A DNA stretch of 64,000 nt, taken from the NCBI RefSeq assembly GCF_014697105.1, contig NZ_JACJRF010000027.1:1-64000 (forward strand), read 5' to 3'. Position numbers and translations under genes: made by a program. Each line of letters starts with the position of its first letter. The first letter of the stretch is position 1. This document shows, in pieces, positions 10,626-19,026 of the stretch. This stretch comes from Anabaena subtropica FACHB-260. Its GTDB lineage: Bacteria > Cyanobacteriota > Cyanobacteriia > Cyanobacteriales > Nostocaceae. The notes under the pieces were generated by a model that searched no databases, had not been told where the DNA came from, and saw nothing but the letters and a program-made list of their open reading frames with translations.

Positions 10626-10883
10626 TCATTCCAAGTTGACCCTAACTGAGTGTAACTGAGGAATATGTTCATCTTCGTAGTTTTCAATTAAAACACCAAT
10701 AACTTCCATCAGTGAGGCAAGCGGATGATTTTCGTCTTCACCAACTTGATCAATGAGACCATCTAGCATCTCCACTAATCGCTCATATTCCTCTTCAGTA
10801 TGAGGAACAAAAACATTTTCGGCAATGGATGACCAGGCAATGATAGTTTGGTCGATGTTAAAACTTTGCATTATTCCTTCCAC
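10626..10883 (-). CDS. Putative antitoxin partner of HigB, without a visible HTH
   Basis: An acidic 85-residue protein whose start overlaps the end of the upstream toxin-like gene by 13 bases, the usual toxin-first arrangement of higBA. Residues such as HTEEEYERLVEMLDGLIDQVGEDENHPLASLMEVIGVLIENYE match the N-terminal part of HigA-type antitoxins. The expected C-terminal helix-turn-helix is absent; the frame stops at LHSVRVNLE. It may be truncated or a short variant. Confidence 0.6.
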   Translation of the reverse strand: MEGIMQSFNIDQTIIAWSSIAENVFVPHTEEEYERLVEMLDGLIDQVGEDENHPLASLMEVIGVLIENYEDEHIPQLHSVRVNLE

Positions 10884-11164
10884 TTTCCTTCATCATATTC
10901 TGAATGCGTTAACACAGCCCTGATGTAAAGTTTTTGGTGGTTGTAATGAATTGCTGCAATCAGTCTAACTTTGTTTCCCCCAATATTAAATACAGTCAAT
11001 TTACCTACTTTATCTGCGGATGGAAAAATTTCTCGGAGTTCGACAAATGAAGAAAATTCATTCCCCTTTACCAATTGATACCATTGAGTCAGAGCGTTTT
11101 TTGTATCAGGATGAAGTTTGGCAAATTCATTCAGCCGTTTGCGAGTGATTACGTGCATTTGCAA
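10871..11164 (-). CDS. HigB-family toxin (mRNA interferase type)
   Basis: 97 residues. The pattern MHVITRKRLNEFAKLHPDTKNALTQWYQL..., then REIFPSADKVGKLTVFNIGGNKVRLIAAIHYNHQKLYIRAVLTHSEYDEGKWKE, matches the HigB toxin family of RelE-like ribonucleases. These cleave mRNA on the ribosome when the antitoxin is lost. The next gene is its likely antitoxin. Inside an excisable element such a pair could select for retention, or act on heterocysts once the element is gone. Confidence 0.8.
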   Translation of the reverse strand: MQMHVITRKRLNEFAKLHPDTKNALTQWYQLVKGNEFSSFVELREIFPSADKVGKLTVFNIGGNKVRLIAAIHYNHQKLYIRAVLTHSEYDEGKWKE

Positions 11165-11204
11165 GCTCTACATTTCATGATGATTATATCTCTCAAAAAG
11201 CTAT

Positions 11205-11294
11205 TTAAAAAGTCCAATCCTCAATTAACAATCCGGGTACTTTTTTGAAATCTCGATGATTGTGCGTTAATAAAACTAGTTTACGGGATAGAGC
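11205..11294 (-). pseudogene. C-terminal remnant of a PIN-domain (VapC-like) toxin
   Basis: On the minus strand 29 codons read GIALSRKLVLLTHNHRDFKKVPGLLIEDWTF and stop at 11205. This is the standard end of a VapC PIN domain (LTHNxxDFxxVPGLxxEDW). The upstream part, including the catalytic N-terminal aspartate, is missing, and beyond 11294 the frame is unrelated. The rest of the gap 11165-11466 holds a HIP1 octamer (about 11382) and nothing else supportable. Confidence 0.65.
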
Positions 11295-11466
11295 GATACC
11301 TACGGTAAGCTACGCTAACGCAGCCAATAAACATCATGCAATGACCTTGATTAGCTATGCAATGACCGACTGTCGGTTGTAGGCGATCGCCCATTGGTTT
11401 TATAGTGGTTCAATTTAAGCAATTTCGTCTAACTGAGGTAATATGGATAAGATTTTTTGCTGTGGC

Positions 11467-12045
11467 TCAGTCTGGGAAAGCTAAACCAGTCCTGGGGTCA
11501 CGGATATACAGACCCAGTGTGAGACTACGCATCACCTCATCCCAAACGGGTGTCATTTGCTCTGCTTGATCTGCCCAAAACTCGAATGTAATTAAGCATT
11601 GCACATTTGACCCCAAACCAATGCAAATCCGCGAAAAAGCTTCCCGTGGTTCTTCTTGAGTGTCGATGAATTTTAGTTCTGTCCAAACTATTTTGGCGGT
11701 TTGGCGCTTGAGGCTAATGATTTCTCCTTTTTCAATCACATCACGTCCATCGTCTTCTACTACTTTCCTCAAGGTAGGTTTAAGGGGAAATAGACTCCAG
11801 TCGTTAGGGGGAAGTTGATTAAAGGATACTTCCAGACAGCAATCATCGTTAGGCGGTTTTTTATCACTGAACTTGAAAGAGTTTTCTTGTGGCTCAAAAA
11901 ACCAGTCCTGAGGGACGTTGAAGCGCACAGCACCCCGACCAGCAACAAATATTTTGTAGCCATCTGGTGCTTCCCAGTGATGGTCTGGTTTTAGGTCGAG
12001 GGTTTCTTTGATCCACTGGAGATTGCTTTTTTTGCGCTTTGCCAT
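11467..12045 (-). CDS. Conserved hypothetical protein
   Basis: 192 residues, soluble, beginning MAKRKKSNLQWIKETLDLKPDHHWEAPDGYKIFVAGRGAVRFNVPQDW. It is rich in beta-type segments and Trp and resembles small cyanobacterial proteins of unknown function; I do not assign a domain. The ATG is well placed after a spacer. It lies 118 bases downstream of the next membrane-protein gene on the same strand. Confidence 0.65.
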   Translation of the reverse strand: MAKRKKSNLQWIKETLDLKPDHHWEAPDGYKIFVAGRGAVRFNVPQDWFFEPQENSFKFSDKKPPNDDCCLEVSFNQLPPNDWSLFPLKPTLRKVVEDDGRDVIEKGEIISLKRQTAKIVWTELKFIDTQEEPREAFSRICIGLGSNVQCLITFEFWADQAEQMTPVWDEVMRSLTLGLYIRDPRTGLAFPD

Positions 12046-12163
12046 AATGTTTTTGCAAATCTGCTATTGTGGCGATGGTCTCCGACTAGAGGTTTTTGCC
12101 TAGTTTGGGTCGTAAGCAATTCCCTAGTTTTTTAATAGTAGCAAATTGTATATTTGGGGATGG

Positions 12164-12592
12164 CTAAGTTTTTTGACTGGTTTGAAGCAGCCAGTAGATA
12201 AAGACCATCGCATAAAATAAATCCACACACCCAGACAATACAAAACTAAATTTGAGTTCACCAAGCATCCAAAATGTGAAAAATATCAGGGCGATCGCTA
12301 ATTTAGCTGCGGCGGCTACTGCGATGAATAATGGCTCAGGTTTGTCAGCAAAAGCCAGCCACAAGTACGCCACACCAAGTATGAAAATCCAAGACGAGAT
12401 AATCCATAAATACAGGGGATGAGTATTTTGAGGTAGTGCTGAGAGTTTTTCTTGACCAAATATGGGTAATGCAAATATCACTGCTCCAAATAAATTGAAA
12501 ATTGCAGTTGATATCAACACATACCGGAACCATCTGTCCATTATGTTTTGCTTGCTTATGCAGACATCCTGAAGTACATCTAATGTTATCAT
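12164..12592 (-). CDS. Small four-helix membrane protein, unknown
   Basis: 142 residues with four hydrophobic segments at roughly 22-46 (YVLISTAIFNLFGAVIFALPIF), 63-82, 87-108 and 112-135. It belongs in appearance to a group of small uncharacterised cyanobacterial membrane proteins. A start at the internal ATG of MDRWFRYVL (about residue 19) is also possible and would place the first helix close to the N-terminus. No function can be given. Confidence 0.6.
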   Translation of the reverse strand: MITLDVLQDVCISKQNIMDRWFRYVLISTAIFNLFGAVIFALPIFGQEKLSALPQNTHPLYLWIISSWIFILGVAYLWLAFADKPEPLFIAVAAAAKLAIALIFFTFWMLGELKFSFVLSGCVDLFYAMVFIYWLLQTSQKT

Positions 12593-12625
12593 TAGACCGC
12601 GATTAGATAACTGAGATTTTTGGCT

Positions 12626-13726
12626 TTATTCAGATGCTAAAAACTGTTGGTTCATTTGCCGAATCTTAGCAGCCGCATCGTCATACAAAAATGGTAAGTA
12701 AGCATAACGACGACCTTGAGTAACAGCAGTTGCTTCATGCAGTAATGAACAGGAAAACACCACAGCACCTCCGGCTGGAGCATTGTATGTCAACTGTCCA
12801 AACTCAGGAAAACGCAGCAACCCACCTTCATATTCTCCAGTATTCAAATTTAACGATACGGCAAATTTCCTGTGTGCTGTGCCTTTTGTTGTGTTGTCGC
12901 GGTGAGGGCGGAAAAAACCACCAGTAGTACTGTCATAGCAAGATATAATATGTCGTTCAATGCGAGTTGCATCAAACTGAAATGCCTTCTTAATTTCTGG
13001 AACCAGACGGTCATGAATACGATACATAGCCGCATTTTTCAGCTTTTCATCCAAAATTTCCTGGTCTCGGCGACGCTTAAAACTGTCGTCGCTGACAGCA
13101 ACGGTAAGTTCCTCAACCTGGCGCATGAATCCTGATTTTTCTCCTCCATGTTGATTGTAGTAAGCAATCAACGCTTGACACAATTCTGGTTCAAATATGC
13201 GTGGCACAACTAGAATAGGAGCTTGTATGACAGCATTCCCAACTGGTAGTGCAGGTAAACGAGAGAGAATAGAGATCAATTGAGCGACGTGGGTTTCAGG
13301 TTGGGAATTAAAGGGAAAGACTTCTAAAACCCTTAAACGTTCATCGAGTAGATAAGTACATTGAAGATAAGTACCTGATGGCTCCAAGACACCAAATTTT
13401 TGGCTAATATTCTGGTCAAAATCCCAGAAAAATCGTATTCCGGGTAACTGGGGTTGCACTCGTGCTAATTGCTGATCATCAGGGTCAATACTTACGCCGA
13501 AGAAACAGCATTTGTCGTCATCAAAAATATCTCGATGCTGCATAAAATCTTGCAGTATCATCTGGCTAACTGGATTGTTAGCTGAACCGAAGAAACAGAG
13601 CAAGACGTAACGACCGGCAATCGAGTTAAAGTGATAAGTTGGATTGCTTGTACAAACCGCTTGAAACCACGGAGCCGGTACTCCCTCTGGTAAAAACATT
13701 CCGGTTTTCCACCTAAATAATGTCAA
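12626..13726 (-). CDS. Redoxin-like / 2-oxoglutarate-Fe(II) oxygenase fusion
   Basis: 366 residues in two parts. Residues 10-160 have the AhpC/thioredoxin-like fold pattern (GDxxP-like start, YVLLCFFGSANNPVSQ, FFGVSIDPDDQQ, FGVLEP), but no cysteine stands at the usual peroxidatic site, where GSANN is found. Residues 170-350 are a prolyl-4-hydroxylase-type dioxygenase with iron ligands H275, D277 (PHRDN) and H330 (LLHEA) and the 2-oxoglutarate arginine R340. The likely activity is hydroxylation of a peptide or small molecule; the substrate is unknown. Such fusions occur in other bacteria. Confidence 0.8.
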   Translation of the reverse strand: MTLFRWKTGMFLPEGVPAPWFQAVCTSNPTYHFNSIAGRYVLLCFFGSANNPVSQMILQDFMQHRDIFDDDKCCFFGVSIDPDDQQLARVQPQLPGIRFFWDFDQNISQKFGVLEPSGTYLQCTYLLDERLRVLEVFPFNSQPETHVAQLISILSRLPALPVGNAVIQAPILVVPRIFEPELCQALIAYYNQHGGEKSGFMRQVEELTVAVSDDSFKRRRDQEILDEKLKNAAMYRIHDRLVPEIKKAFQFDATRIERHIISCYDSTTGGFFRPHRDNTTKGTAHRKFAVSLNLNTGEYEGGLLRFPEFGQLTYNAPAGGAVVFSCSLLHEATAVTQGRRYAYLPFLYDDAAAKIRQMNQQFLASE

Positions 13727-13790
13727 AAATTTACTTCAGAATCATATCTTTTCTCAAGTTTCATTCAACTAGATGCGATCGCTCGCTTAA

Positions 13791-15032
13791 CTAAATAAAA
13801 CTCCAGGGAATATCCGGGAGACTACTAATATTCTTGTCTGCTTCAATGATAATCTCTGCGATCTTTTCGATGATTGCTGGAGCATCGAAATAGTCACCGT
13901 GGTCGATTGGTCGATTGGTCAAGGCTGTTGCATTGTAGCTGTACATATTGTTGGGAGCTAAGGCTGGTAAGGGATTAAGACCTAAGCTGCTCTCCCAGCG
14001 TTTTTTCAGGTCGGGGCCTGTGAATAACTCCAACCCCTTCTGTAATGATTCACGGATAGTATCTTTTTCAACTACGGAGGCCTTTAACGCATTATCGTAA
14101 CGAGAGTAGAACACATGAGTTTTCTGCACTAGATGTTCAAGTCCAGAATAAAATTCACCAATAAAAGGATTTCCCACAGAACTATTCACATAGCATTTGG
14201 TCACTTCCCGACGTTCTACATCAGGAGCCAGCATTACATAACTATCAACAAAGTAAGAATTATCTCCACCCTTATCTAGTCTCTTTAATTCTTGTTCTAT
14301 TTCGTCATTGATGTAAATCGGTCTAAACCTTTCTTCAACTAAGCTATTCAACATCTTGCAGACAAGATAACTGCCCATGCTATGAGCAATAATGTGAATT
14401 TTAGTTTGGGTTTTTTTGGTACGGATATAGCTGATCAAGTTAGCTAAAGCAGGGGCTGTTTGTATAGATTCAGCTCGATCAGATTGGTAATCCAAAACTC
14501 TGCCATTGGAAGGCCAGGAAAATCCCACAAAAGCAGTCAGGTCTTGTTTAGCGTCGTCGAGGTTTCCTGGAAAAGTTTTGTCTGGGTCTGTTACCACAGT
14601 ATAATCGTGTTTCTTCAGGGCTAAACTTAAGCTGTCTGCAAGGACTGAAAAAGAAGTTAATGCACCATGAAAAGGAACATTGTAACCATGAACGCCAATG
14701 ATAATTCGCTTGACAGCATCTTTGCACAGAAAGTTTTCAAATACGGTTTCTTGAGAATTTTCGATGATCACTTCGCTCGGCATACTTGATGGATCAGTAG
14801 TCTCCAGATAGTGAGACATATATTTCTTCATGTCAACCCAGTGATAACCACCTTTTTGTAATTTAATGCGTGTATCACGATCAATATTACGTCCTAGATT
14901 TTGGCGATCGCGGTTGGTCGCAAAGAAGCGAATTTGCATAATATTAATTAAGTACTTTTTCCTCAGTATAATTCTTTTTTTAGTAACAAATAATAACTTT
15001 TGCAAGCAATTATTACGGTAATTACATATCAA
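13791..15032 (-). CDS. Alpha/beta hydrolase (DUF900-type)
   Basis: 413 residues. GVHGYNVPFHGALTSF is the oxyanion-loop region. IIAHSMGSYLVCKML carries the nucleophile serine in AHSMG, and the histidine late in the protein (RPIDHGDYFD) may complete the triad. This fits the DUF900 class of esterase/lipase-like hydrolases. The first 30 residues look unlike the family; a start at MQIRFFATNRD (about residue 32, near 14939) is more likely. There is no signal peptide. Confidence 0.75.
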   Translation of the reverse strand: MICNYRNNCLQKLLFVTKKRIILRKKYLINIMQIRFFATNRDRQNLGRNIDRDTRIKLQKGGYHWVDMKKYMSHYLETTDPSSMPSEVIIENSQETVFENFLCKDAVKRIIIGVHGYNVPFHGALTSFSVLADSLSLALKKHDYTVVTDPDKTFPGNLDDAKQDLTAFVGFSWPSNGRVLDYQSDRAESIQTAPALANLISYIRTKKTQTKIHIIAHSMGSYLVCKMLNSLVEERFRPIYINDEIEQELKRLDKGGDNSYFVDSYVMLAPDVERREVTKCYVNSSVGNPFIGEFYSGLEHLVQKTHVFYSRYDNALKASVVEKDTIRESLQKGLELFTGPDLKKRWESSLGLNPLPALAPNNMYSYNATALTNRPIDHGDYFDAPAIIEKIAEIIIEADKNISSLPDIPWSFI

Positions 15033-15314
15033 TAGTAGTCTAACTCAGGCTTTTGCAATAATAAAGACCAGCAAACTTACAACACAACTCACGAAAGGCA
15101 TAAGTTATGCGATGACATTCATACATACTTGATTTCTGAAATAAAAGTAGGGGAGTCACTGTGTTGAAGGGGGTTTCCCGGATTATTCGCTCGTAGTGCT
15201 CCCGCAGGGTAGCAAGTGGCGTTGGGTATTGCCCACCCTACAGATACTTGGATTGTGTCAAACATCAAATAAGATTCCTCTGTCTACACTTCAAGTTTTG
15301 CAGCGTCAGTAGTG

Positions 15315-15980
15315 TTATTTATTATATTCTCCAAATTTAATGTTCTTCAGATACTCATACCTATTTTGCAACTCCCGAAAATTACTTTCAATCAATGGAA
15401 AAAGTTTGTCAGGAAATGGTTCATTTAAATCAACTGGATTAATTTTTTGTAGTTCTTTTACAGAACGAATTGTTTTATAAACTGCAACGTGTTTAATATA
15501 TTTTAATAATTCATTCATCAATTCTTTGCTGTTATTTTGCTTTTCTGCTAAATGAATTTTTGACTCTATGATTTCTACTATTTCTTGATGATTTTTCAAG
15601 ATAAATTCTTTTTCTATTGCATCACTTGCAGCTTCAGGTAAAACATTTTGTTCAGGACTCAAAGATTTGATTCGCTTCCACATAACATTATCTTTCTCTA
15701 GCCTCAAATATATAGGCCAGTAGAACTCAGATATTTGTCTTTCTATAAAACCAATCTCTGCATTATGGCGAGCGATAGAAATCTGATTCTCTAGCTCGGA
15801 GACTTGTTGCTTCTGTTGATTCTCTAATTCGGCAATTAATTGTCTTTGATGATATTTTTCATTAGTTTCATTTTTAAATATTTCAAATCTTTGATTAAGC
15901 CAGTGTCCTGCTACCAAAACAATGCCACCAAGCAAAATTTTATCAAGAACTAATTCAATAATTTTTTCAGTAAGAGCCAT
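15315..15980 (-). CDS. Unknown protein with N-terminal membrane segment and coiled coil
   Basis: 221 residues. Residues 8-28 (LVLDKILLGGIVLVAGHWL) form a membrane anchor. Residues 30-75 are a charged coiled coil (NEKYHQRQLIAELENQQKQQVSELENQ). The remainder is helical and polar. It is probably an anchored cytoplasmic protein. Family not recognised. Position 280 bases upstream of the hydrolase gene does not prove a link. Confidence 0.6.
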   Translation of the reverse strand: MALTEKIIELVLDKILLGGIVLVAGHWLNQRFEIFKNETNEKYHQRQLIAELENQQKQQVSELENQISIARHNAEIGFIERQISEFYWPIYLRLEKDNVMWKRIKSLSPEQNVLPEAASDAIEKEFILKNHQEIVEIIESKIHLAEKQNNSKELMNELLKYIKHVAVYKTIRSVKELQKINPVDLNEPFPDKLFPLIESNFRELQNRYEYLKNIKFGEYNK

Positions 15981-16275
15981 TTAGCAATTTTCTCCTCTAT
16001 CCAATTTGAGAATACAAATAATCTCACAATTGTAACTAGGGGTAATAAGGATTTGCCTACGTAATATTACATAGGTTTTAATATTTAGATGCAGGCAAAA
16101 CATTACAACTGAATTTGTGACAAAATATGATTGTTGTCCTAGAGCCAATGCGATTCATCTGTATGGTTCAATTCAGAGTTTTAGCGAATATTTATTAGTA
16201 GAGCAGGATGAGCCTTAGTGTAAGTTAAAATTTTTGCTCTTAAAATGAAATAATGCTGAGATAATATACTAAACT

Positions 16276-16827
16276 ATGTCTAATTATCGCAGAGTTATAG
16301 CCTCTGGAGGTACTTTCTTTTTTACACAGGTAACTTACCAAAGAATCCCTTGGTTATGTAGCGATATAGGAAGAGACAGTTTGAGAAAAGCTATTAAGCG
16401 AGTTCAGCAACTTTATCCTTTTTCTCTTGATGCGATCGCTCTTATGCCAGAACATATTCATTGTATCTGGACTTTACCAGAAAATGATAGTAATTATGCA
16501 ATCCGTTGGCGATTAATTAAAAGCTTTGTTACCCAAAGTTGTGCAGAACAGTTAAACATAACAGCCGAAATTAGTGAATCTCGCAAAAAACGCCAAGAAG
16601 GGAATTTATGGCAAAGGCGATATTGGGAACATTTAATTAGAGATGAAAAAGATTTTGCTAACCATTGCGATTATATTCATTACAATCCTGTCAAACATGG
16701 TTTATGTGAATCTCCCAAAGAATGGCAATATTCAAGTTTTCACCGTTTTGTTAAACAAGGAACTTATCCAGCAGATTGGGGAACAATTCAAACACCAAAT
16801 ATCCCTAACTACATCGGTCGAGAATAA
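16276..16827 (+). CDS. REP-associated tyrosine transposase (Y1, IS200-like)
   Basis: 183 residues. The start MSNYRRVIASGGTFFFTQVTYQR and the HUH motif in LMPEHIHCIWTLP, then YWEHLIRDEKDFANHCDYIHYNPVKHGL and WQYSSFHRFV, are the signature of the RayT/TnpA-REP family. Single-copy domesticated members act on REP palindromes. A GTAGGGTGCGTCAG palindrome lies 10 bases downstream of the gene, and relatives of it occur at 37686 and 56983. Confidence 0.9.
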   Translation: MSNYRRVIASGGTFFFTQVTYQRIPWLCSDIGRDSLRKAIKRVQQLYPFSLDAIALMPEHIHCIWTLPENDSNYAIRWRLIKSFVTQSCAEQLNITAEISESRKKRQEGNLWQRRYWEHLIRDEKDFANHCDYIHYNPVKHGLCESPKEWQYSSFHRFVKQGTYPADWGTIQTPNIPNYIGRE

Positions 16828-16836
16828 CCATATATT

Positions 16837-16901
16837 GTAGGGTGCGTCAGCATAGATTCATTTTCGTGATGAAATAATCTACTCAAGCTGACGCACCCTA
16901 C
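16837..16901. repeat. REP-like palindrome next to the transposase
   Basis: GTAGGGTGCGTCAG (16837-16850) and its reverse complement (16888-16901) enclose 37 bases. The same arms recur at 37686-37750 and 56983-57050. Adjacency to the Y1 transposase suggests it is the substrate. It may also act as the terminator of that gene. Confidence 0.8.
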
Positions 16902-16904
16902 TTT

Positions 16905-17033
16905 TTACTGCTGAGTTTTGACATGAGCAGTACCAATAACCTCACCATAATCTAGAATATCAAATTTGTACTCTTCATCTGGCTGTAAAGGTGGGTAATC
17001 ACGAAATTCAATGCTATCGAGAGGGTCATTCAT
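16905..17033 (-). CDS. Small hypothetical protein (42 residues)
   Basis: The minus strand encodes MNDPLDSIEFRDYPPLQPD, then EEYKFDILDYGEVIGTAHVKTQQ. Its acidic, protein-like composition and complete start and stop make it a plausible short gene. It ends 3 bases from the REP palindrome. It could be a remnant of a longer protein. Function unknown. Confidence 0.45.
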   Translation of the reverse strand: MNDPLDSIEFRDYPPLQPDEEYKFDILDYGEVIGTAHVKTQQ

Positions 17034-17145
17034 AACAAAACTTTTCTCTGTTTAGAGACTAAGAGTAACTACTGTTAAACATAACGCCCCTTTGTACAAA
17101 TTTTTATCATATATATCCTTAATTTTGCTTATTTTGTACTTAAAT

Positions 17146-18567
17146 TTAACTCTGCTTATAAACTAATTCCATCTTTAACTTCTCAATCTCCAACTTCAAC
17201 CTTTCATTCTCCATCCTCAACTTAGCATTCTCCTCTCTAATAACATCAATCTCATTCCTCTTAGTCAAAGCCTGATTAATCGCTAACTTCCGCATATCGA
17301 GGGAAAACCAACGCTGATAGGTTTGCGTGTGAACCTGCATACTATGACCTAAATTATCCGCCGCCGCTTTGATTGGTATTCCTAAAATATGCGCTCGAAT
17401 TGCCCAGGCGTGACGTAAATCATAGGGTTTAAAATCTAATTTAATTTTACGAAACCACCAACTAATACGCTGAGTTAATGCTGTTATTTCCGCATGATTA
17501 GTTTTATCTTTTTTACTAATTGCTGTTGCCAGCATCTCTAAATATTTGGAATTTCTTAAATCAAACTCATCAATCCATTCTTTATGTAAGGGTAATGCTT
17601 GTCTTTCCCCAGTTTTACACTCTTTGTCTACCTTCCATGTCAAGTCTATATTCTCTTTGCTTAACCACCAATCAATATTAGGGTTAATGAAAATTTCTCT
17701 GGGGCGTAAACCAAAAACTGCTAACATTCCATACGTCCAACGCCACAGTTGCCAGCTATCTTTCACATCTTGATTAACTTGATTTCCTCTGGTAGTTAAA
17801 TAGTCTTCAAATTTGGTAATTCCTAATAGTATTTCTGAATCTGTGGGGATGTTGCGAGAATTACGATTGGGCATTTTGGAATACTGAGACAAATCAATTT
17901 CTATATTGAAGGTTTGACAAAATGCAGATATGGCTCTGGCTGCATTGTATCTAGCCCATTCTTTATCGATTTGCTCAATTGAATTGATGAGATTTTCCGC
18001 CGTCGCTAAATCTTTGGGATTTGTGTATCGCTGGGTGCGGGAAAAATAGTAAAAGAAAGTATGTTCGCTTTTGGTGGTGCGTTTATGGGTTTTAAAATAC
18101 TCTTCTGCAAATTTTTCTAGTAAATCAGCTATTGTTTGTGAATCTTTTTTAGTGGCTTCTTTGCCTAAATATTTATCGTTCCATTCAAAGGTTTTACGAG
18201 CGATTAATTTACCTAATTCATAAGCTTCTTCCTCAGCCGTCTTCAGTCCATCTAAGTTGGCTGGGATATTCAAGCTGAGATTGTATTGTTTTCTACCAGT
18301 GCTGTTTGTGTCCTTGTCGCCTGGTTTAATTGGTAACGTCGCTCGTAATTGCAGACTTCCGTTTGATTCCCGAATTGATACTTTTGTCTTTGCAGACTTC
18401 AAACGCAGATTTACCTTTTCTAACTCTTGTAGTACTTTTGTTCTCATGTGTTCTCTTTGCTGCTGTGCTTGCAGACTTGAGCCGAGAAAGCTGCCGTCGG
18501 TAGATGAGATTGGCTCTAAGTCTGCAAAGGCTTGCTGATATTTGTCTTGACCCTGATTTTGCATCAC
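17146..18567 (-). CDS. xisA: XisA, nifD-element site-specific recombinase
   Basis: This 473-residue tyrosine recombinase excises the nifD element during heterocyst differentiation. Arginines in GLRPREI (288, 290), the YDLRHAWAIR block (382-391), LGHSM (H408) and the probable nucleophile Y417 in HTQTYQRW form the catalytic region. A C-terminal coiled coil (430-470) follows. Tyrosine stands where most family members have histidine in the HxxR box (Y382-R385). The gene points inward from the right repeat, 115 bases away, as in other nifD elements. The ATG two codons in (MMQ) is an equally good start. Confidence 0.93.
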   Translation of the reverse strand: MMQNQGQDKYQQAFADLEPISSTDGSFLGSSLQAQQQREHMRTKVLQELEKVNLRLKSAKTKVSIRESNGSLQLRATLPIKPGDKDTNSTGRKQYNLSLNIPANLDGLKTAEEEAYELGKLIARKTFEWNDKYLGKEATKKDSQTIADLLEKFAEEYFKTHKRTTKSEHTFFYYFSRTQRYTNPKDLATAENLINSIEQIDKEWARYNAARAISAFCQTFNIEIDLSQYSKMPNRNSRNIPTDSEILLGITKFEDYLTTRGNQVNQDVKDSWQLWRWTYGMLAVFGLRPREIFINPNIDWWLSKENIDLTWKVDKECKTGERQALPLHKEWIDEFDLRNSKYLEMLATAISKKDKTNHAEITALTQRISWWFRKIKLDFKPYDLRHAWAIRAHILGIPIKAAADNLGHSMQVHTQTYQRWFSLDMRKLAINQALTKRNEIDVIREENAKLRMENERLKLEIEKLKMELVYKQS

Positions 18568-18682
18568 TGTGGTATTAGCCTATATTTAGCCTAAAAATTA
18601 ATGTGTTATCAGCAAACAATGTTCATCACTAACACTGCTCAGTGCAAACATTCAACTGTTAAAAGCCATTAAATCACAAAAA

Positions 18683-18693
18683 GGATTACTCCG
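18683..18693 (+). repeat. Right direct repeat of the nifD element (attR)
   Basis: GGATTACTCCG, identical to 8172-8182. In frame it encodes part of the conserved [12 protein letters not shown] of NifD. Confidence 0.95.
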
Positions 18694-18824
18694 GCCCTTA
18701 TCACGGTTACGACGGATTCGCTATCTTCGCCCGCGATATGGATTTAGCCCTCAACAGCCCCACTTGGAGCTTGATTGGCGCTCCTTGGAAGAAAGCTGCT
18801 GCAAAGGCTAAGGCTGCTGCCTAA
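18683..18824 (+). CDS. nifD: NifD, 3' part beyond the element
   Basis: This segment encodes the missing end of the alpha subunit: [28 protein letters not shown], then [18 protein letters not shown] and stop at 18822-18824. It has no start of its own and is translated only after excision of the element joins it to codon 455. The combined gene is 1494 nt with stop. An alanine/lysine-rich tail ends the protein. Confidence 0.93.
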
Positions 18825-18843
18825 TTAATTCCAGGGAAATAGA

Positions 18844-18980
18844 GGGATAGCCTGGGGTTATTGCCCCAGGAAACCAGGGAAGAATGGTGAATGCTGAATG
18901 CTGGATGAATATTTTTATTCAATATTCATGATTCATCTCTCGTTACTACCTTGGTAGGAGTGAACCCCCCAGGCTATCCC
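18844..18980 (+). promoter_or_regulatory. Two competing RNA stems in the nifD-nifK spacer
   Basis: GGGATAGCCTGGGG (18844-18857) is a perfect 14-bp match to CCCCAGGCTATCCC (18967-18980), closing a loop of about 110 bases. The same left arm can instead pair locally: CCTGGGG (18851-18857) with CCCCAGG (18864-18870), a perfect 7-bp hairpin. Inside the loop GATGAATATT and AATATTCAT form another stem. The pairings are mutually exclusive, so this could tune read-through or stability between nifD and nifK. The nifK ribosome site (GAGAGAGA) follows at about 19016. Confidence 0.6.
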
Positions 18981-19026
18981 AACTCATCACTTACAAACCA
19001 ACCAGCAAGCGTAAAGAGAGAGAGAA

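Larger units (their letters stand above)
8172..18693. mobile_element. nifD element (XisA-type developmental excision element)
   Basis: The element is defined by 11-bp direct repeats, the split nifD frame and an xisA gene near its right end reading inward. Excision happens only in differentiating heterocysts in known cases. Apart from xisA the cargo is mostly on the minus strand: DpnII-like nuclease, membrane protein, HigB-type toxin pair, PIN remnant, several unknowns, a redoxin/2OG oxygenase fusion, an alpha/beta hydrolase and a REP-type transposase. Many of these genes are AT-rich compared with the nif genes, which fits foreign origin. The first 252 bases (8263-8514) are AT-rich with no gene I can support. 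Confidence 0.95.

Noticed and set aside
16643-16840. 65-residue ORF inside the transposase gene
   Set aside because: It lies in another frame of the conserved C-terminal half of the transposase.
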